Source of the DNA: Faecalimonas umbilicata
Lineage (GTDB): Bacteria > Bacillota > Clostridia > Lachnospirales > Lachnospiraceae
Assembly: GCF_004346095.1 (NCBI RefSeq)
Contig: NZ_SLZV01000005.1
Span: 1 to 64,000 of the forward strand
DNA: 64,000 nucleotides
Reading direction: 5' to 3'
Part shown: positions 1-8,380 of the stretch, piece after piece
How positions within the stretch are numbered: position 1 is the first letter of the stretch
Layout: each line of letters starts with the position of its first letter
Notes under the pieces: model-generated
Database searches by the model: none
The model's input: only the letters and a program-made list of their open reading frames with translations
Told to the model about the DNA's origin: nothing
Made by a program: the position numbers and the translations under genes

Positions 1-83
1 TCATTTGTTCGAAATTTTCAGGGTTGTGTTGTCTATTGTTTAATTATCAATGTTCTGTTTTGCTTTTCGTAATCAGCTGTTTT
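1..83 (-). other. Probable rRNA operon leader (16S expected just off the left edge)
   Basis: The minus-strand stretch downstream of three strong promoters has no ORF and no Shine-Dalgarno site. It runs GAACATTGATAATTAAACA then continues to the edge, a wording that resembles pre-16S leaders of Firmicutes. The guess that a 16S gene starts immediately left of position 1 is inference; no rRNA sequence is visible. A protein gene with a long leader is the alternative. Confidence 0.4.
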
Positions 84-112
84 ATTTTATCACAGTGTTT
101 CTTACTTGTCAA
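84..112 (-). promoter_or_regulatory. Sigma-A promoter P3 (most downstream of three tandem)
   Basis: On the minus strand TTGACA (112-107) and TAAAAT (89-84) are separated by exactly 17 nt. It drives transcription leftwards off the window. Confidence 0.75.
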
Positions 113-144
113 GCACTTTTTTATTTTTATTTTTTCGTTATCGC

Positions 145-156
145 TTGTCGCGACAA
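145..156. promoter_or_regulatory. Perfect 12-bp palindrome between promoters P2 and P3
   Basis: TTGTCGCGACAA is a perfect palindrome lying just downstream of the P2 -10 box, around its expected start site. It could be an operator; no regulator is identified. Confidence 0.4.
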
Positions 157-163
157 CTTCTAT

Positions 164-192
164 ATCTTATCACTTTATTCTTTCTTTGTCAA
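164..192 (-). promoter_or_regulatory. Sigma-A promoter P2
   Basis: TTGACA (192-187), 17 nt, TAAGAT (169-164) on the minus strand. It is the middle of three tandem promoters reading left. Confidence 0.7.
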
Positions 193-280
193 CAGTTTTT
201 TTATTTTATTTTTCATTTCCTGTTAACTCTGATTGAAACATTTCAAAAAAATATAGCCACTGCTGTTTGCAGCGACATTT

Positions 281-309
281 ATAATATCATCTTATTCAAA
301 AACTGTCAA
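281..309 (-). promoter_or_regulatory. Sigma-A promoter P1
   Basis: TTGACA (309-304), 17 nt, TATTAT (286-281) on the minus strand. A small GCTG-CAAA-CAGC hairpin followed by a T run lies right after it, so its transcripts may be attenuated. The rest of 310-500, between this promoter and the end of the kinase gene, shows no gene and no convincing terminator. Confidence 0.7.
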
Positions 310-500
310 TACATTTTTCATTTTATTTCAAAAAGCTTTACTCTTTCTTCTCTACCGCTTTCCTATCTCATCCATAATTCATTCGCAATTCCCGGCACGG
401 GATCCGACTTTATGCTGATTTGCATTATTCTTCTTCGAATCCCCGTACCTCAGGAAAATTTTTAAACCTAGATAATCAAACGATTCCCACGCTTTTCAGA

Positions 501-1958
501 CTAAAACAGATTTTTTACCGCCGGATAGATATTTTTGAATTTCTGATATCTTTCCTCGTATTTTTCTACAAGTTCCTTTTCCGGCTCTACGGTATCGATA
601 GTCTTCACAAATTGCTTTGTCGCTGTTTCAACATCCGGATATTCTCCACACCCGACTGCTGCAAGCATGGCAGCTCCAAGCGCCGGTCCTTCTTCACTCT
701 CTATCACTTCTACTTTTACGTTCATGACATTTGCAATAATCTTTTTCCAAAGTGGACTTTTTGCACCTCCACCGCAGATTTTCGTTCTCGCAATATTTAT
801 GCCAAGACTTCTCGCAACCTCAAGAGAGTCTCTTAATCCAAATGCCACTCCTTCTAAAACTGCCTGTGTCATTTCTTCCCGTGTTGTGTCCATAGACATT
901 CCGATAAAAGCAGCCCGGACTTTTGGATCATTATGCGGAGATCTTTCTCCCATTAAATATGGAAGATAGAATACGTTATTCTCACCAAGTTTTGTAATAC
1001 CTGCCTGTTCGTTTACAAAATCTGTTGTTTTCAATATTTCTTCTGACCACCACTTATTGCAGGATGCTGCACTTAGCATACATCCCATCAAATGATAGTT
1101 TCCATCTGCATGTGCAAAAGAATGAAGTGCATTATTTTCATCTACTTTAAATTTTTTACTGGAAATAAAAATCGTTCCGGAAGTTCCAAGGGAAATATTA
1201 CACATTCCCTCTCCTACTGTGCCTGTACCCACCGCTGCCGCCGCATTGTCTCCGGCTCCTGCAATCACTTTTACCTCTTCCGTCATTCCAAGTTCCTCGG
1301 CAATATTCTTCTTTAAGGATCCTACGACCTCATAGCTTTCATATAGCTTCGGAAGCTGTTCTTCTGTAATACTGCATATCTCAAGCATTTCTTTTGACCA
1401 GCATTTATTTTTCACATCCATCAAAAGCATACCGGAAGCATCCGATACATCTGTACAAAATGTTCCGCACAATCGATAAGCAAGATAATCTTTTGGAAGC
1501 ATGATTTTTTTAATTTTCTGAAAACGTTCCGGTTCATGACGTTTCATCCAAAGAATCTTTGGAGCCGTAAAACCGGCAAACGCAATATTGGCAGTATACT
1601 TCGAAAGTGTTTCTTTTCCGACTACTGTATTTAAATACTCTGTTTCTTCTCCTGTACGACCATCATTCCACAAAATCGCCGGTCTTATTACATTATCTTC
1701 TTCATCCAGGACAACCAACCCATGCATCTGTCCACCAAAACTGATTCCTGCAATTTGCGATTTATCACATTCTGCAGTCAGCTCTTTCAGGCCGTTCATA
1801 GATTGTTCGAACCAATCTTCCGGATTTTGTTCTGACCATCCAGGGTTCGGGAAAAACAAAGGATATTCTTTCGAAACTATTTTTTTAATTTCTCCGTTTC
1901 CATCCATCAGAAGCAGCTTCACAGCCGATGTCCCTAAATCGATACCTATGTATAACAT
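501..1958 (-). CDS. xylB: Xylulokinase (FGGY family carbohydrate kinase)
   Basis: Phosphorylates a ketopentose, by family D-xylulose, to the 5-phosphate with ATP for the pentose phosphate pathway; cytoplasmic. The 485-residue product has the FGGY N-terminal phosphate-binding motif GIDLGTS (residues 4-10), the XylB-type GQMHGLV and ILWNDGRT motifs, and GAGDNAAAA with the presumed catalytic Asp near residue 235. Length matches XylB (about 485-500). The start is the ATG at 1958, 8 nt behind GGAGG; a TTG further upstream overlaps that Shine-Dalgarno site and is rejected. It is the last gene of the isomerase operon, 45 bp after the M42 peptidase gene. Other ketose substrates such as D-ribulose cannot be excluded. 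Confidence 0.88.
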   Translation of the reverse strand: MLYIGIDLGTSAVKLLLMDGNGEIKKIVSKEYPLFFPNPGWSEQNPEDWFEQSMNGLKELTAECDKSQIAGISFGGQMHGLVVLDEEDNVIRPAILWNDGRTGEETEYLNTVVGKETLSKYTANIAFAGFTAPKILWMKRHEPERFQKIKKIMLPKDYLAYRLCGTFCTDVSDASGMLLMDVKNKCWSKEMLEICSITEEQLPKLYESYEVVGSLKKNIAEELGMTEEVKVIAGAGDNAAAAVGTGTVGEGMCNISLGTSGTIFISSKKFKVDENNALHSFAHADGNYHLMGCMLSAASCNKWWSEEILKTTDFVNEQAGITKLGENNVFYLPYLMGERSPHNDPKVRAAFIGMSMDTTREEMTQAVLEGVAFGLRDSLEVARSLGINIARTKICGGGAKSPLWKKIIANVMNVKVEVIESEEGPALGAAMLAAVGCGEYPDVETATKQFVKTIDTVEPEKELVEKYEERYQKFKNIYPAVKNLF

Positions 1959-2003
1959 ATTTATTTCCTCCAACTACCTTCCTGTTAACTTACCACACAT
2001 TCA

Positions 2004-3026
2004 TTACGGCTCAGTAAACGAACACAAAAATTCTGCAATCACTTCAATACAGCCTTCTACATCTTTCATATCCGCAATTTCTCCCGGTGTATGCATGTTC
2101 CGCAGTGGAACTGCTGTAAATACTACCGGTACCCCTTGATTGGAAAAATGAATCTCATCTGCATCCGTATAGCTTCTTGCACTTGCCGCCTCACGCTGTG
2201 TATGAATGCCGATGCGTTCTGCACATTCCTGCATTTTTTTATTCAACCGTTTGGATGCTAACGGACTATTGCAAAGAGATGGTCCCCCTCCAAGAACAAC
2301 ATCTCCCGCTACTGCCGGATTTGGGAACCTGCTATAATCCGTACAATTCGTAACGTCTACAACGACGGCTGCTGTCGGCTGAATCCGTGTACTAGACCAA
2401 TATGCCCCGTTTTTAACCGTCTCTTCGCCAACCGTCGCTGCAGCATAAACTCCTATCTCACAGCCTCTCTCCCTCGCTCTTTTTAATGCCTCCATAATTA
2501 CAAAAACACCAATTCGATCATCGAATGCCCGCGCTGCAAGTCTGCCATTTGCAAGTTCTCTTACTCCTGCATCCAATACAACCGTATCTCCAAGCGATAC
2601 ATATTCTTCCGCATCTTTTTTCGAAGTAGCACCGATGTCAATCAAAAAATCAGAAGCTTTTAAATTCTCTTGTTTAAACAATTCCCTGCTGCACTCTACA
2701 ACACCATACACAATCCCCTTTTGCGTATGAATCCGAACTTTCTGTCCCGGATAATTCTGATGAATGATACCTCCACGCTCAATCGCCTGAATTCTGCCTT
2801 CCTCTGTAATCCTCGTGACAAGAAGACCAATTTCATCTGCATGTGCAGACAGCATGACTCTAACCGGACTTTCCGGATTTAAAATACAGATTACATCTCC
2901 CATTTCATCTGTCCATATCTCATCTGAAAAGGGCTGCATGTGAGATTTTACTACCTCTTGTCCACACTCCTCACATCCAGATACCGATATCTGCTCTAAT
3001 AGTTTATCCAAAAATTCCCTATCCAT
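2004..3026 (-). CDS. M42 family metallopeptidase (glutamyl/leucyl aminopeptidase-like)
   Basis: Predicted cytoplasmic di-zinc aminopeptidase of family M42, which forms tetrahedral complexes that trim peptides; some relatives are misnamed endoglucanase/cellulase M. The 340-residue protein shows the expected metal and catalytic motifs: SAHADEIG with H62 and D64, FDDRIG around residues 168-173, GEE with E201/E202, the Asp in VVVDVT near 224, and a C-terminal NMHTPGE histidine. Shine-Dalgarno GAGGTG precedes the ATG. It starts 21 bp downstream of the C-S lyase gene and so is cotranscribed with a sugar isomerase and kinase. Why a peptidase sits in a sugar operon is unclear; a glycated or conjugated peptide substrate is a guess. 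Confidence 0.85.
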   Translation of the reverse strand: MDREFLDKLLEQISVSGCEECGQEVVKSHMQPFSDEIWTDEMGDVICILNPESPVRVMLSAHADEIGLLVTRITEEGRIQAIERGGIIHQNYPGQKVRIHTQKGIVYGVVECSRELFKQENLKASDFLIDIGATSKKDAEEYVSLGDTVVLDAGVRELANGRLAARAFDDRIGVFVIMEALKRARERGCEIGVYAAATVGEETVKNGAYWSSTRIQPTAAVVVDVTNCTDYSRFPNPAVAGDVVLGGGPSLCNSPLASKRLNKKMQECAERIGIHTQREAASARSYTDADEIHFSNQGVPVVFTAVPLRNMHTPGEIADMKDVEGCIEVIAEFLCSFTEP

Positions 3027-3047
3027 CTTCTACACCTCTAATTGCTT

Positions 3048-4253
3048 TTACTTTTTATTGTTTGGCGCTATTTTGTAATACTGTGCCCCAATCCTTTCTA
3101 ATGCTTCCTGTAGATAACTCCTTGACGTTGCAATATTGATCCTTATGAAAGAATCAGTATGCTTCCCATATCTGCTGCCCATATAAACAGATACCTTTGC
3201 ATCTTCGATAAAAAACTTTTCTAACTCCTCCGGACTGATCTGAAGCTTTTCTGTTTGCACCCATGCCATATAAGTACCCTCTGATGGGATCACTTCCAGT
3301 TCCGGCATATTCTTTTCAAGATATTTTTTCAAAAACTCATAATTCTCATACAGATATGTATTGACCTGTTCTATCCATTCATCACATTGCGTATAAGCCG
3401 CTTCCATAATACCGGCAGCAAAAATATTCGGATTATGAAGTCCCCAACGGTCCATGGTTTCTTTCATCCGTTCCCTGATTCCTTGATCCGGAATCAATAA
3501 GTTCGACAAGATAACTCCCGGTACGTTAAATGTCTTTGTAATCGAATTGCACACAATCATCCGTCCCTGAAGATCCTCTTGAAAGTGCAGGCACGACACA
3601 AATTTATGCCCTTTTTTCACAAAGTCTTCATGTATTTCATCCGATATCAAAAGCAGATCATATTCCTTACAAATATCAACTACTTGCTGCAGCTCCTCGA
3701 TTTCCCAGACTCTCCCCGTTGGATTATGTGGATTACATAAAAGCATGATTTTTGCACAGACACCTTGCGCTTTCTTCTCGTCCAGATTTCTTCTCAACTG
3801 CTGAAAATCCATTTTATATCTACCGTTCTCCAACACAAGAGGACTTTCAATCATAACACGGTGATATTTCTCAACTGCATTTTGGAGCGCTGTGTAAGCC
3901 GGAGTATGAAGAACAATCCCATCTCCCTCATTTGTAAAAGTTTCCACTGCCATATTCAACGCCATATTAATTCTCGGAGAAAATACAACCCATTCGTTCT
4001 TAGTTTCTTGTCCATAACGACGCTTCATCCATTGAGAAACCAGTTCTTCATAATTCTCTGGCCAAATAGTATATCCAAACACACCTTTCTCAACAATGTT
4101 CTGCATTGCCTCTATGATTGGCTTTGGGGAGCGGTAGTCCATATCTGCCACTCCCAAATGCATCACGTCTGATCCAAACAACGCATCCATCTCATCAAAT
4201 TTCGCGCTGTTTGTATTTCTTCTGTCTATTTGTTCATCAAAATCATATTTCAT
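3048..4253 (-). CDS. MalY/PatB family PLP-dependent C-S beta-lyase / aminotransferase
   Basis: Fold-type I PLP enzyme of 401 residues, family MalY/PatB, whose members cleave cystathionine or other cysteine S-conjugates to thiol, pyruvate and ammonia. Visible signatures are DMDY at 37-40, NPHNPTGR at 174-181, SDEIH at 204-208 (PLP-binding Asp) and SITKTF with the Schiff-base lysine K240. Length is typical (390-400). The ATG at 4253 sits 3 bp beyond the stop of an ABC-permease remnant, so the gene was probably once translationally coupled to that permease. Shine-Dalgarno AAAGGG lies inside the remnant. The natural substrate is not determinable; annotation as aminotransferase class I/II would also be formally correct. 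Confidence 0.85.
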   Translation of the reverse strand: MKYDFDEQIDRRNTNSAKFDEMDALFGSDVMHLGVADMDYRSPKPIIEAMQNIVEKGVFGYTIWPENYEELVSQWMKRRYGQETKNEWVVFSPRINMALNMAVETFTNEGDGIVLHTPAYTALQNAVEKYHRVMIESPLVLENGRYKMDFQQLRRNLDEKKAQGVCAKIMLLCNPHNPTGRVWEIEELQQVVDICKEYDLLLISDEIHEDFVKKGHKFVSCLHFQEDLQGRMIVCNSITKTFNVPGVILSNLLIPDQGIRERMKETMDRWGLHNPNIFAAGIMEAAYTQCDEWIEQVNTYLYENYEFLKKYLEKNMPELEVIPSEGTYMAWVQTEKLQISPEELEKFFIEDAKVSVYMGSRYGKHTDSFIRINIATSRSYLQEALERIGAQYYKIAPNNKK

Positions 4254-4256
4254 AGA

Positions 4257-4430
4257 TTATCCCTTTACTGCACCAGCCATTGAACTTTCCAAAATCTTCT
4301 TTGAACAGAACATAAATAAAAGAAGAATTGGAATAACTGATAGTGTTACTCCTAAATATATAACACCATAGTCCGTCTTGTATACCCCTTGCATCTGCTG
4401 TACCAAAATAGGAAGTGTAAAATTGCCCAT
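4257..4430 (-). pseudogene. C-terminal remnant of a CUT1-family sugar ABC permease (MalG-like)
   Basis: Translating the minus strand in the frame ending at TAA 4259-4257 gives about 57 residues ending in the MalG-type tail: LPILVQQMQGVYKTDYG, then a hydrophobic membrane segment (LGVTLSVIPILLLF), then SSMAGAVKG and stop. The upstream four fifths of a permease (about 220 residues) is absent; the frame instead runs back into the stop codon of the isomerase gene at 4469. An ATG at 4430 exists but has no Shine-Dalgarno site. This is a deletion scar: the operon once encoded its own transporter between the isomerase and the lyase. Confidence 0.85.
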
Positions 4431-4466
4431 ACGCAAAAAGTATAGGCAACTTATCGATTCACTTAT

Positions 4467-5951
4467 TTATCCCCATGGATTTTCCGTAGGATATCTCACA
4501 CCTTTTGGCTGATTGTATCCGATTTCTTCTACTGGAACTCCAATATATTTGAATACTTCAAATAATACTTTTCCATGTTTTCCAAACGCAACTGCTCCGT
4601 GGTGCGGGAAGTTTTTCTCAATCAACACATGACGATAGAATCTTCCCATCTCCGGAATCGCAAAAATACCGATCGAACCGAATGATCTTGTAGCAACCGG
4701 AAGAACTTCTCCCTGTGCAATGTATGCACGCAGCTTACAATCTGCTGTACTTTGGAGTCTGAAGAATGTGATATCGCCCGGAACAATATCTCCTTCCAAA
4801 GTTCCCTGTGTCACTTCTTCCGGAAGCGATCTTGCCATGATCAGCTGATATTTCATCTCGCAGAAAGAAAGTTTTTTGCTTGCAGTGTTTCCGCAGTGGA
4901 AGCCCATAAATGTGTCTTTATGTGTATAATCAAATTTTCCTTCAATATCCTCCCGATAGAGATCTGCCGGAACATTGTTATTGATATCCAGTAAGGTTAC
5001 GATGTCATTACTTACTACTGTACCGATAAACTCACTCAAGGCTCCGTAAATATCTACCTCGCAAGATACCGGAATTCCCTGCGCTGTAAGACGGCTGTTC
5101 ACATAGCACGGAACAAATCCGAACTGAGTCTGGAATGCAGGCCAGCATTTTCCTGCAATGGCAACATATTCTCTGTACCCTCTATGCTCCTCTACCCAAT
5201 CTTTTAACGTCAGCTCATACTGTGCTAATTTTCTAAGAATCTCTGGTTTTTTATTTCCTGCACCAAGTTCCTCTTCCATTTCTTTTACAATTTCCGGAAT
5301 TCTCTCGTCATCTGCATGTTTATTAAATGCTTCGAAGAGATCCAACTCAGAGTTTTCTTCAATCTCAACCCCTAAATTGTAAAGCTGCTGAATCGGGGCA
5401 TTACAAGCTAAAAAGTTTAACGGACGCGGACCAAAGCTGATAATCTTTAAACTATGCAGTCCGATAATGGCTTTTGCGATCGGAGCAAATTCATGGATCA
5501 TATCTGCACATTCTTCTGCGGTTCCCACCGGATATTCTGGAATATATACTTTGACATTGCGAAGCTTCAGATTGTAGCTTGCATTCAACATTCCACAATA
5601 TGCATCACCACGTCCCTGGATCAAATTGTCTCCTCTTTCTTCTGCAGCTGCAACAAACATTTTTGGTCCGTCAAAATGCTTTGCAAGTAAAGTTTCAGAA
5701 ATTTCCGGTCCAAAGTTTCCAAGGTATACAACCAATGCATTACATCCTGCTTTTTTGACATCCTCTAAAGCCTGAACCATGTGAATTTCACTTTCCACGA
5801 TGCAAATCGGGCATTCATAGATTTCTGCTTCTCCATATTTTTCAACGTAAGCTTTGATAAGTGCTTCTCGTCTTGTAACAGATAAACTTTCCGGAAAACA
5901 ATCCCGGCTTACTGCTACCACACCAATCTTAAGTTTTGGCATATTATTCAT
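4467..5951 (-). CDS. L-fucose/L-arabinose isomerase family protein
   Basis: Aldose-ketose isomerase of the L-fucose isomerase superfamily, 494 residues, cytoplasmic and Mn2+-dependent by family. The C-terminal half carries the presumed metal ligands in VSCEVDIYGA (E298), LLDINN (D322) and GFHCGNT (H352). It follows the DUF4867 gene by 16 bp and has a strong GGAGGAG site before the ATG. With a xylulokinase downstream, the pathway is likely aldose to ketose to ketose phosphate, but the exact sugar (a pentose or 6-deoxyhexose) cannot be read from the sequence. Its downstream neighbour is a truncated sugar permease, so substrate import must now depend on another transporter. Confidence 0.82.
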   Translation of the reverse strand: MNNMPKLKIGVVAVSRDCFPESLSVTRREALIKAYVEKYGEAEIYECPICIVESEIHMVQALEDVKKAGCNALVVYLGNFGPEISETLLAKHFDGPKMFVAAAEERGDNLIQGRGDAYCGMLNASYNLKLRNVKVYIPEYPVGTAEECADMIHEFAPIAKAIIGLHSLKIISFGPRPLNFLACNAPIQQLYNLGVEIEENSELDLFEAFNKHADDERIPEIVKEMEEELGAGNKKPEILRKLAQYELTLKDWVEEHRGYREYVAIAGKCWPAFQTQFGFVPCYVNSRLTAQGIPVSCEVDIYGALSEFIGTVVSNDIVTLLDINNNVPADLYREDIEGKFDYTHKDTFMGFHCGNTASKKLSFCEMKYQLIMARSLPEEVTQGTLEGDIVPGDITFFRLQSTADCKLRAYIAQGEVLPVATRSFGSIGIFAIPEMGRFYRHVLIEKNFPHHGAVAFGKHGKVLFEVFKYIGVPVEEIGYNQPKGVRYPTENPWG

Positions 5952-5967
5952 TTTTTCTCCTCCTGAT

Positions 5968-6579
5968 TTACTCCAACGTAATATTCAGACCTTTGAGTCC
6001 ATTAAAAGCTCCTTCAATCTTTGCATCTTCGTGAGCGATTAACCATTTGTTTTTTGCGACCATCAATTTTTCTTCACCCTCATCGGATGTTTCAAACGTA
6101 AGCTCTGTGTTCGTATCCTTTGGAAGTACGATCACACAACGAAATCCCTGATCTTCCACGTTACACGGTGCATAGTGAAGCGTCGTTGCATATAATTCTA
6201 CCGCAGTTCCTGCCGGTACATAAAAAGCTTCTACCCGTTCCGTGTCATATGTAAAGTCGTCCTCTATATCCTGCTGACAGCCAAGCAACAGAATCAGATC
6301 ATCCACCGCCACATCCACTTCTGAGCAACGGTGATATTCCAGTGCATTCAATGACTTATTATGTCCGTTGCAATATCCTATCTGAATATCTAAGCCGCCG
6401 TATATACTATTTTTCAATTTCTGCGCTACATCCGATTTTTCCAAGCATTCCATTGATGGTACATAAATAACATCCTCCGGAACTTGTGTAGCATTCATTT
6501 TTTCTAACAAATCCGAGAAATCTAAATTGCTTATCACTTTCCCGTATTTTTTAAAAGATTCATCCGTTACCTTTTTCAT
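5968..6579 (-). CDS. DUF4867 family protein, cupin-like
   Basis: A 203-residue protein resembling the DUF4867 family, which is usually found beside sugar isomerases and kinases; its function is unknown. The middle (LEYHRCSEVDVAVDD, then a GTAVELYATTLHYAPC segment near residues 140-155) looks like a small beta-barrel/cupin with possible metal-binding histidines. Start chosen at ATG 6579, behind a GGGGGGAG site about 10 nt upstream; the longer reading lacks one. First gene of the isomerase operon, directly after the promoter at 6618-6646. It may act as an accessory isomerase or mutarotase for the same sugar, but that is inference from context. Confidence 0.7.
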   Translation of the reverse strand: MKKVTDESFKKYGKVISNLDFSDLLEKMNATQVPEDVIYVPSMECLEKSDVAQKLKNSIYGGLDIQIGYCNGHNKSLNALEYHRCSEVDVAVDDLILLLGCQQDIEDDFTYDTERVEAFYVPAGTAVELYATTLHYAPCNVEDQGFRCVIVLPKDTNTELTFETSDEGEEKLMVAKNKWLIAHEDAKIEGAFNGLKGLNITLE

Positions 6580-6617
6580 TTTTAAGCTTCTCCCCCCTCT
6601 TTTGGAAATTTTTTTAT

Positions 6618-6646
6618 ATTTTAACAAGTTTTTTTATTCTATTCAA
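6618..6646 (-). promoter_or_regulatory. Promoter of the isomerase operon
   Basis: Minus-strand TTGAAT (6646-6641), 17-nt spacer, TAAAAT (6623-6618), about 40 nt upstream of the DUF4867 start. The AraC protein encoded just upstream is the likely regulator. Confidence 0.65.
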
Positions 6647-6716
6647 CCAATATATTGCCTTTTCAATGTCACTTTCTTGTCATTTTTCCACAGCACCCTC
6701 TTTATGACTTGCAACA

Positions 6717-6779
6717 TAAAAAAAGCGTATGCGAAACACTTCTTTCCGATTTCATTCGGAAGCAGCTGTCTCTGCATAC
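6717..6779 (-). terminator. Terminator after the AraC gene
   Basis: Minus-strand GTATGC...GCATAC outer stem enclosing TTCCGA-ATGAAA-TCGGAA, followed by a run of seven T. It separates the AraC gene from the isomerase operon. Confidence 0.7.
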
Positions 6780-6786
6780 ACTTCTT

Positions 6787-7608
6787 TTAGTTTTTCTCTT
6801 TTCTAAAATCACTTGGCAATCTTCCATACTTTTTACGAAATGCATTTGCAAAGGCTTTGCTATTGGCAAACCCATGATTCAATGCAATATCGCTAATCAT
6901 GTGATCCGTCTCCATTAACTCCTTACTGGCACGCTCCAATCTCACATTTTGTACGTAATCCCTATAATTAATCTTTGCATACTTTTGAAACATCTTCGAC
7001 AAATACGTTGGAGAATATCCGAAGATTTCCGCCAGACTCTCCAGCGACAATTCTTTTTGATAATTCTTTTTAATATAATCTGTAATTTCCGTAAGCCGAC
7101 TTAATTTCTGATAACTTTTAACCGCCTCAGGACTAATATCCGTATCTCTATATTCCGTAACGAGTGTGTAAAGCAATTCATAAAAATAGCTTTGTACTCG
7201 AAATTCATATCCGCATTCTTTTTTCACATAGGTATCATACATTTTATGCATCAGCTTCATCAATTCCTGATTGCGGACGCGTGGCTCATGCGAAAAAGAA
7301 ATAAATTGTTCATTTGTATAGTATTTTTTAAAAACGACAAGTGGAATCTGAATCACAACTGTTACATTCGGCTTTGGAGAAAAAATCGAATGTACTTCGT
7401 TGGAGTTTACTAAAAGGAATTCCCCCGCATTCATTTTATACTCTTCTTCATTCAAAAAGAAGCGTAAACTACCTTCAAAAATTGCAAAAATCTCTATTGA
7501 GCGATGCCAATGTTTTCCTCTGACATAGTTCCCATTTTTCCCTTCAAATAGAAACATTTTAAAGCTCAAATCCTCATTTGGCAAAATAATCTCATGACTA
7601 TATCCCAT
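6787..7608 (-). CDS. AraC family transcriptional regulator
   Basis: A 273-residue one-component regulator. The N-terminal cupin sensor domain (residues about 10-130, with HWHRSIEI and a GEFLLVNSNEVH segment) should bind a sugar. The C-terminal AraC DNA-binding domain (about 170-270) has two helix-turn-helix units, LESLAEIFGYSPTYLSKMF and ISDIALNHGFANSKAFANAF. It lies directly upstream of, and in line with, the isomerase operon but behind its own terminator, and probably activates the promoter at 6618-6646. Shine-Dalgarno AGAGGAAG precedes the ATG. Confidence 0.88.
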   Translation of the reverse strand: MGYSHEIILPNEDLSFKMFLFEGKNGNYVRGKHWHRSIEIFAIFEGSLRFFLNEEEYKMNAGEFLLVNSNEVHSIFSPKPNVTVVIQIPLVVFKKYYTNEQFISFSHEPRVRNQELMKLMHKMYDTYVKKECGYEFRVQSYFYELLYTLVTEYRDTDISPEAVKSYQKLSRLTEITDYIKKNYQKELSLESLAEIFGYSPTYLSKMFQKYAKINYRDYVQNVRLERASKELMETDHMISDIALNHGFANSKAFANAFRKKYGRLPSDFRKEKN

Positions 7609-7666
7609 CTCATCTCTTCCTCTTTTTAAATATGTTTTCTATTTCTGTTATCGAAGTCCTTCTTGC

Positions 7667-8365
7667 TTAAAGCAGCATTTCTCTTAAAATCACATTCGCT
7701 CTGTATAATTCTGACAGGAATCTACTTGACTGTATCTGTCGGAAACACTCCGCTCCCAACGGAGTACCTCCAAACAAAGTAAGCACCAAAAAGAACATCC
7801 ACACAAAAATGACTCCTAGAAAAAAACCAAGTGCCGCTCCTGCCCATCGGTTCAATCCATGCAGGATCGGAATCTTTGTGATCACATCCAATGTAAACAA
7901 AGTCATCCTTACCACGATTGTAAGGAAAACAAATGTCGTCAAAAAAGCGATTACATTGATCACAGTCCTCGTAATATAACTGCTGATATAATCTGCAAAT
8001 CGTTCCACTCCGAGTATCCCATAAATTTCCCGGTTATTGTTTTCCAAAAGGATCCGCTTGAAAAATTCTGGAAGTTCTGCCTGTTCGATCGTCTGAATCT
8101 GCTCTTGAAGGGAAACCTCTTCCTTTTCTGCAATCTCCGCCGGTGCAAAAATCTCCATGCAATTTTTCTCGATCACCTCATCCACAGACGTCCACTTCAT
8201 GATTGCTTCCCCGACATGTGGCGTAAGGATACTCACCAGTATCACCGTAAAAATTGTCGCAACAAAAGAAACACAAAGCCTGAAAAACCCTTTTCGATAG
8301 CCATTGCAGATACTGATCACAAAAATTGCCATAACAATGACTGCCATCCAGTTTGTCTGATCCAT
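7667..8365 (-). CDS. CvpA family membrane protein
   Basis: A 232-residue inner-membrane protein with a CvpA-like arrangement: hydrophobic helices near residues 8-22, 30-48, about 130-155 and 175-200, and the NGYRKGFFR signature after the first helix. CvpA proteins are linked to colicin V production and envelope homeostasis, with no settled biochemical role. Starts 15 bp after the DUF5711 gene behind a GGGGAAAAG site; the two form an operon. Confidence 0.78.
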   Translation of the reverse strand: MDQTNWMAVIVMAIFVISICNGYRKGFFRLCVSFVATIFTVILVSILTPHVGEAIMKWTSVDEVIEKNCMEIFAPAEIAEKEEVSLQEQIQTIEQAELPEFFKRILLENNNREIYGILGVERFADYISSYITRTVINVIAFLTTFVFLTIVVRMTLFTLDVITKIPILHGLNRWAGAALGFFLGVIFVWMFFLVLTLFGGTPLGAECFRQIQSSRFLSELYRANVILREMLL

Positions 8366-8380
8366 TTCTCTTTTCCCCTT

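Noticed and set aside
1-500. A coding gene in the first 500 bp
   Set aside because: Short open frames there are A/T-rich leucine/phenylalanine/serine strings without ribosome sites; tandem promoters explain the sequence better.
4243-4449. 68-residue minus-strand ORF between isomerase and lyase genes
   Set aside because: Wrong frame; the meaningful reading of this stretch is the permease C-terminus in the neighbouring frame.
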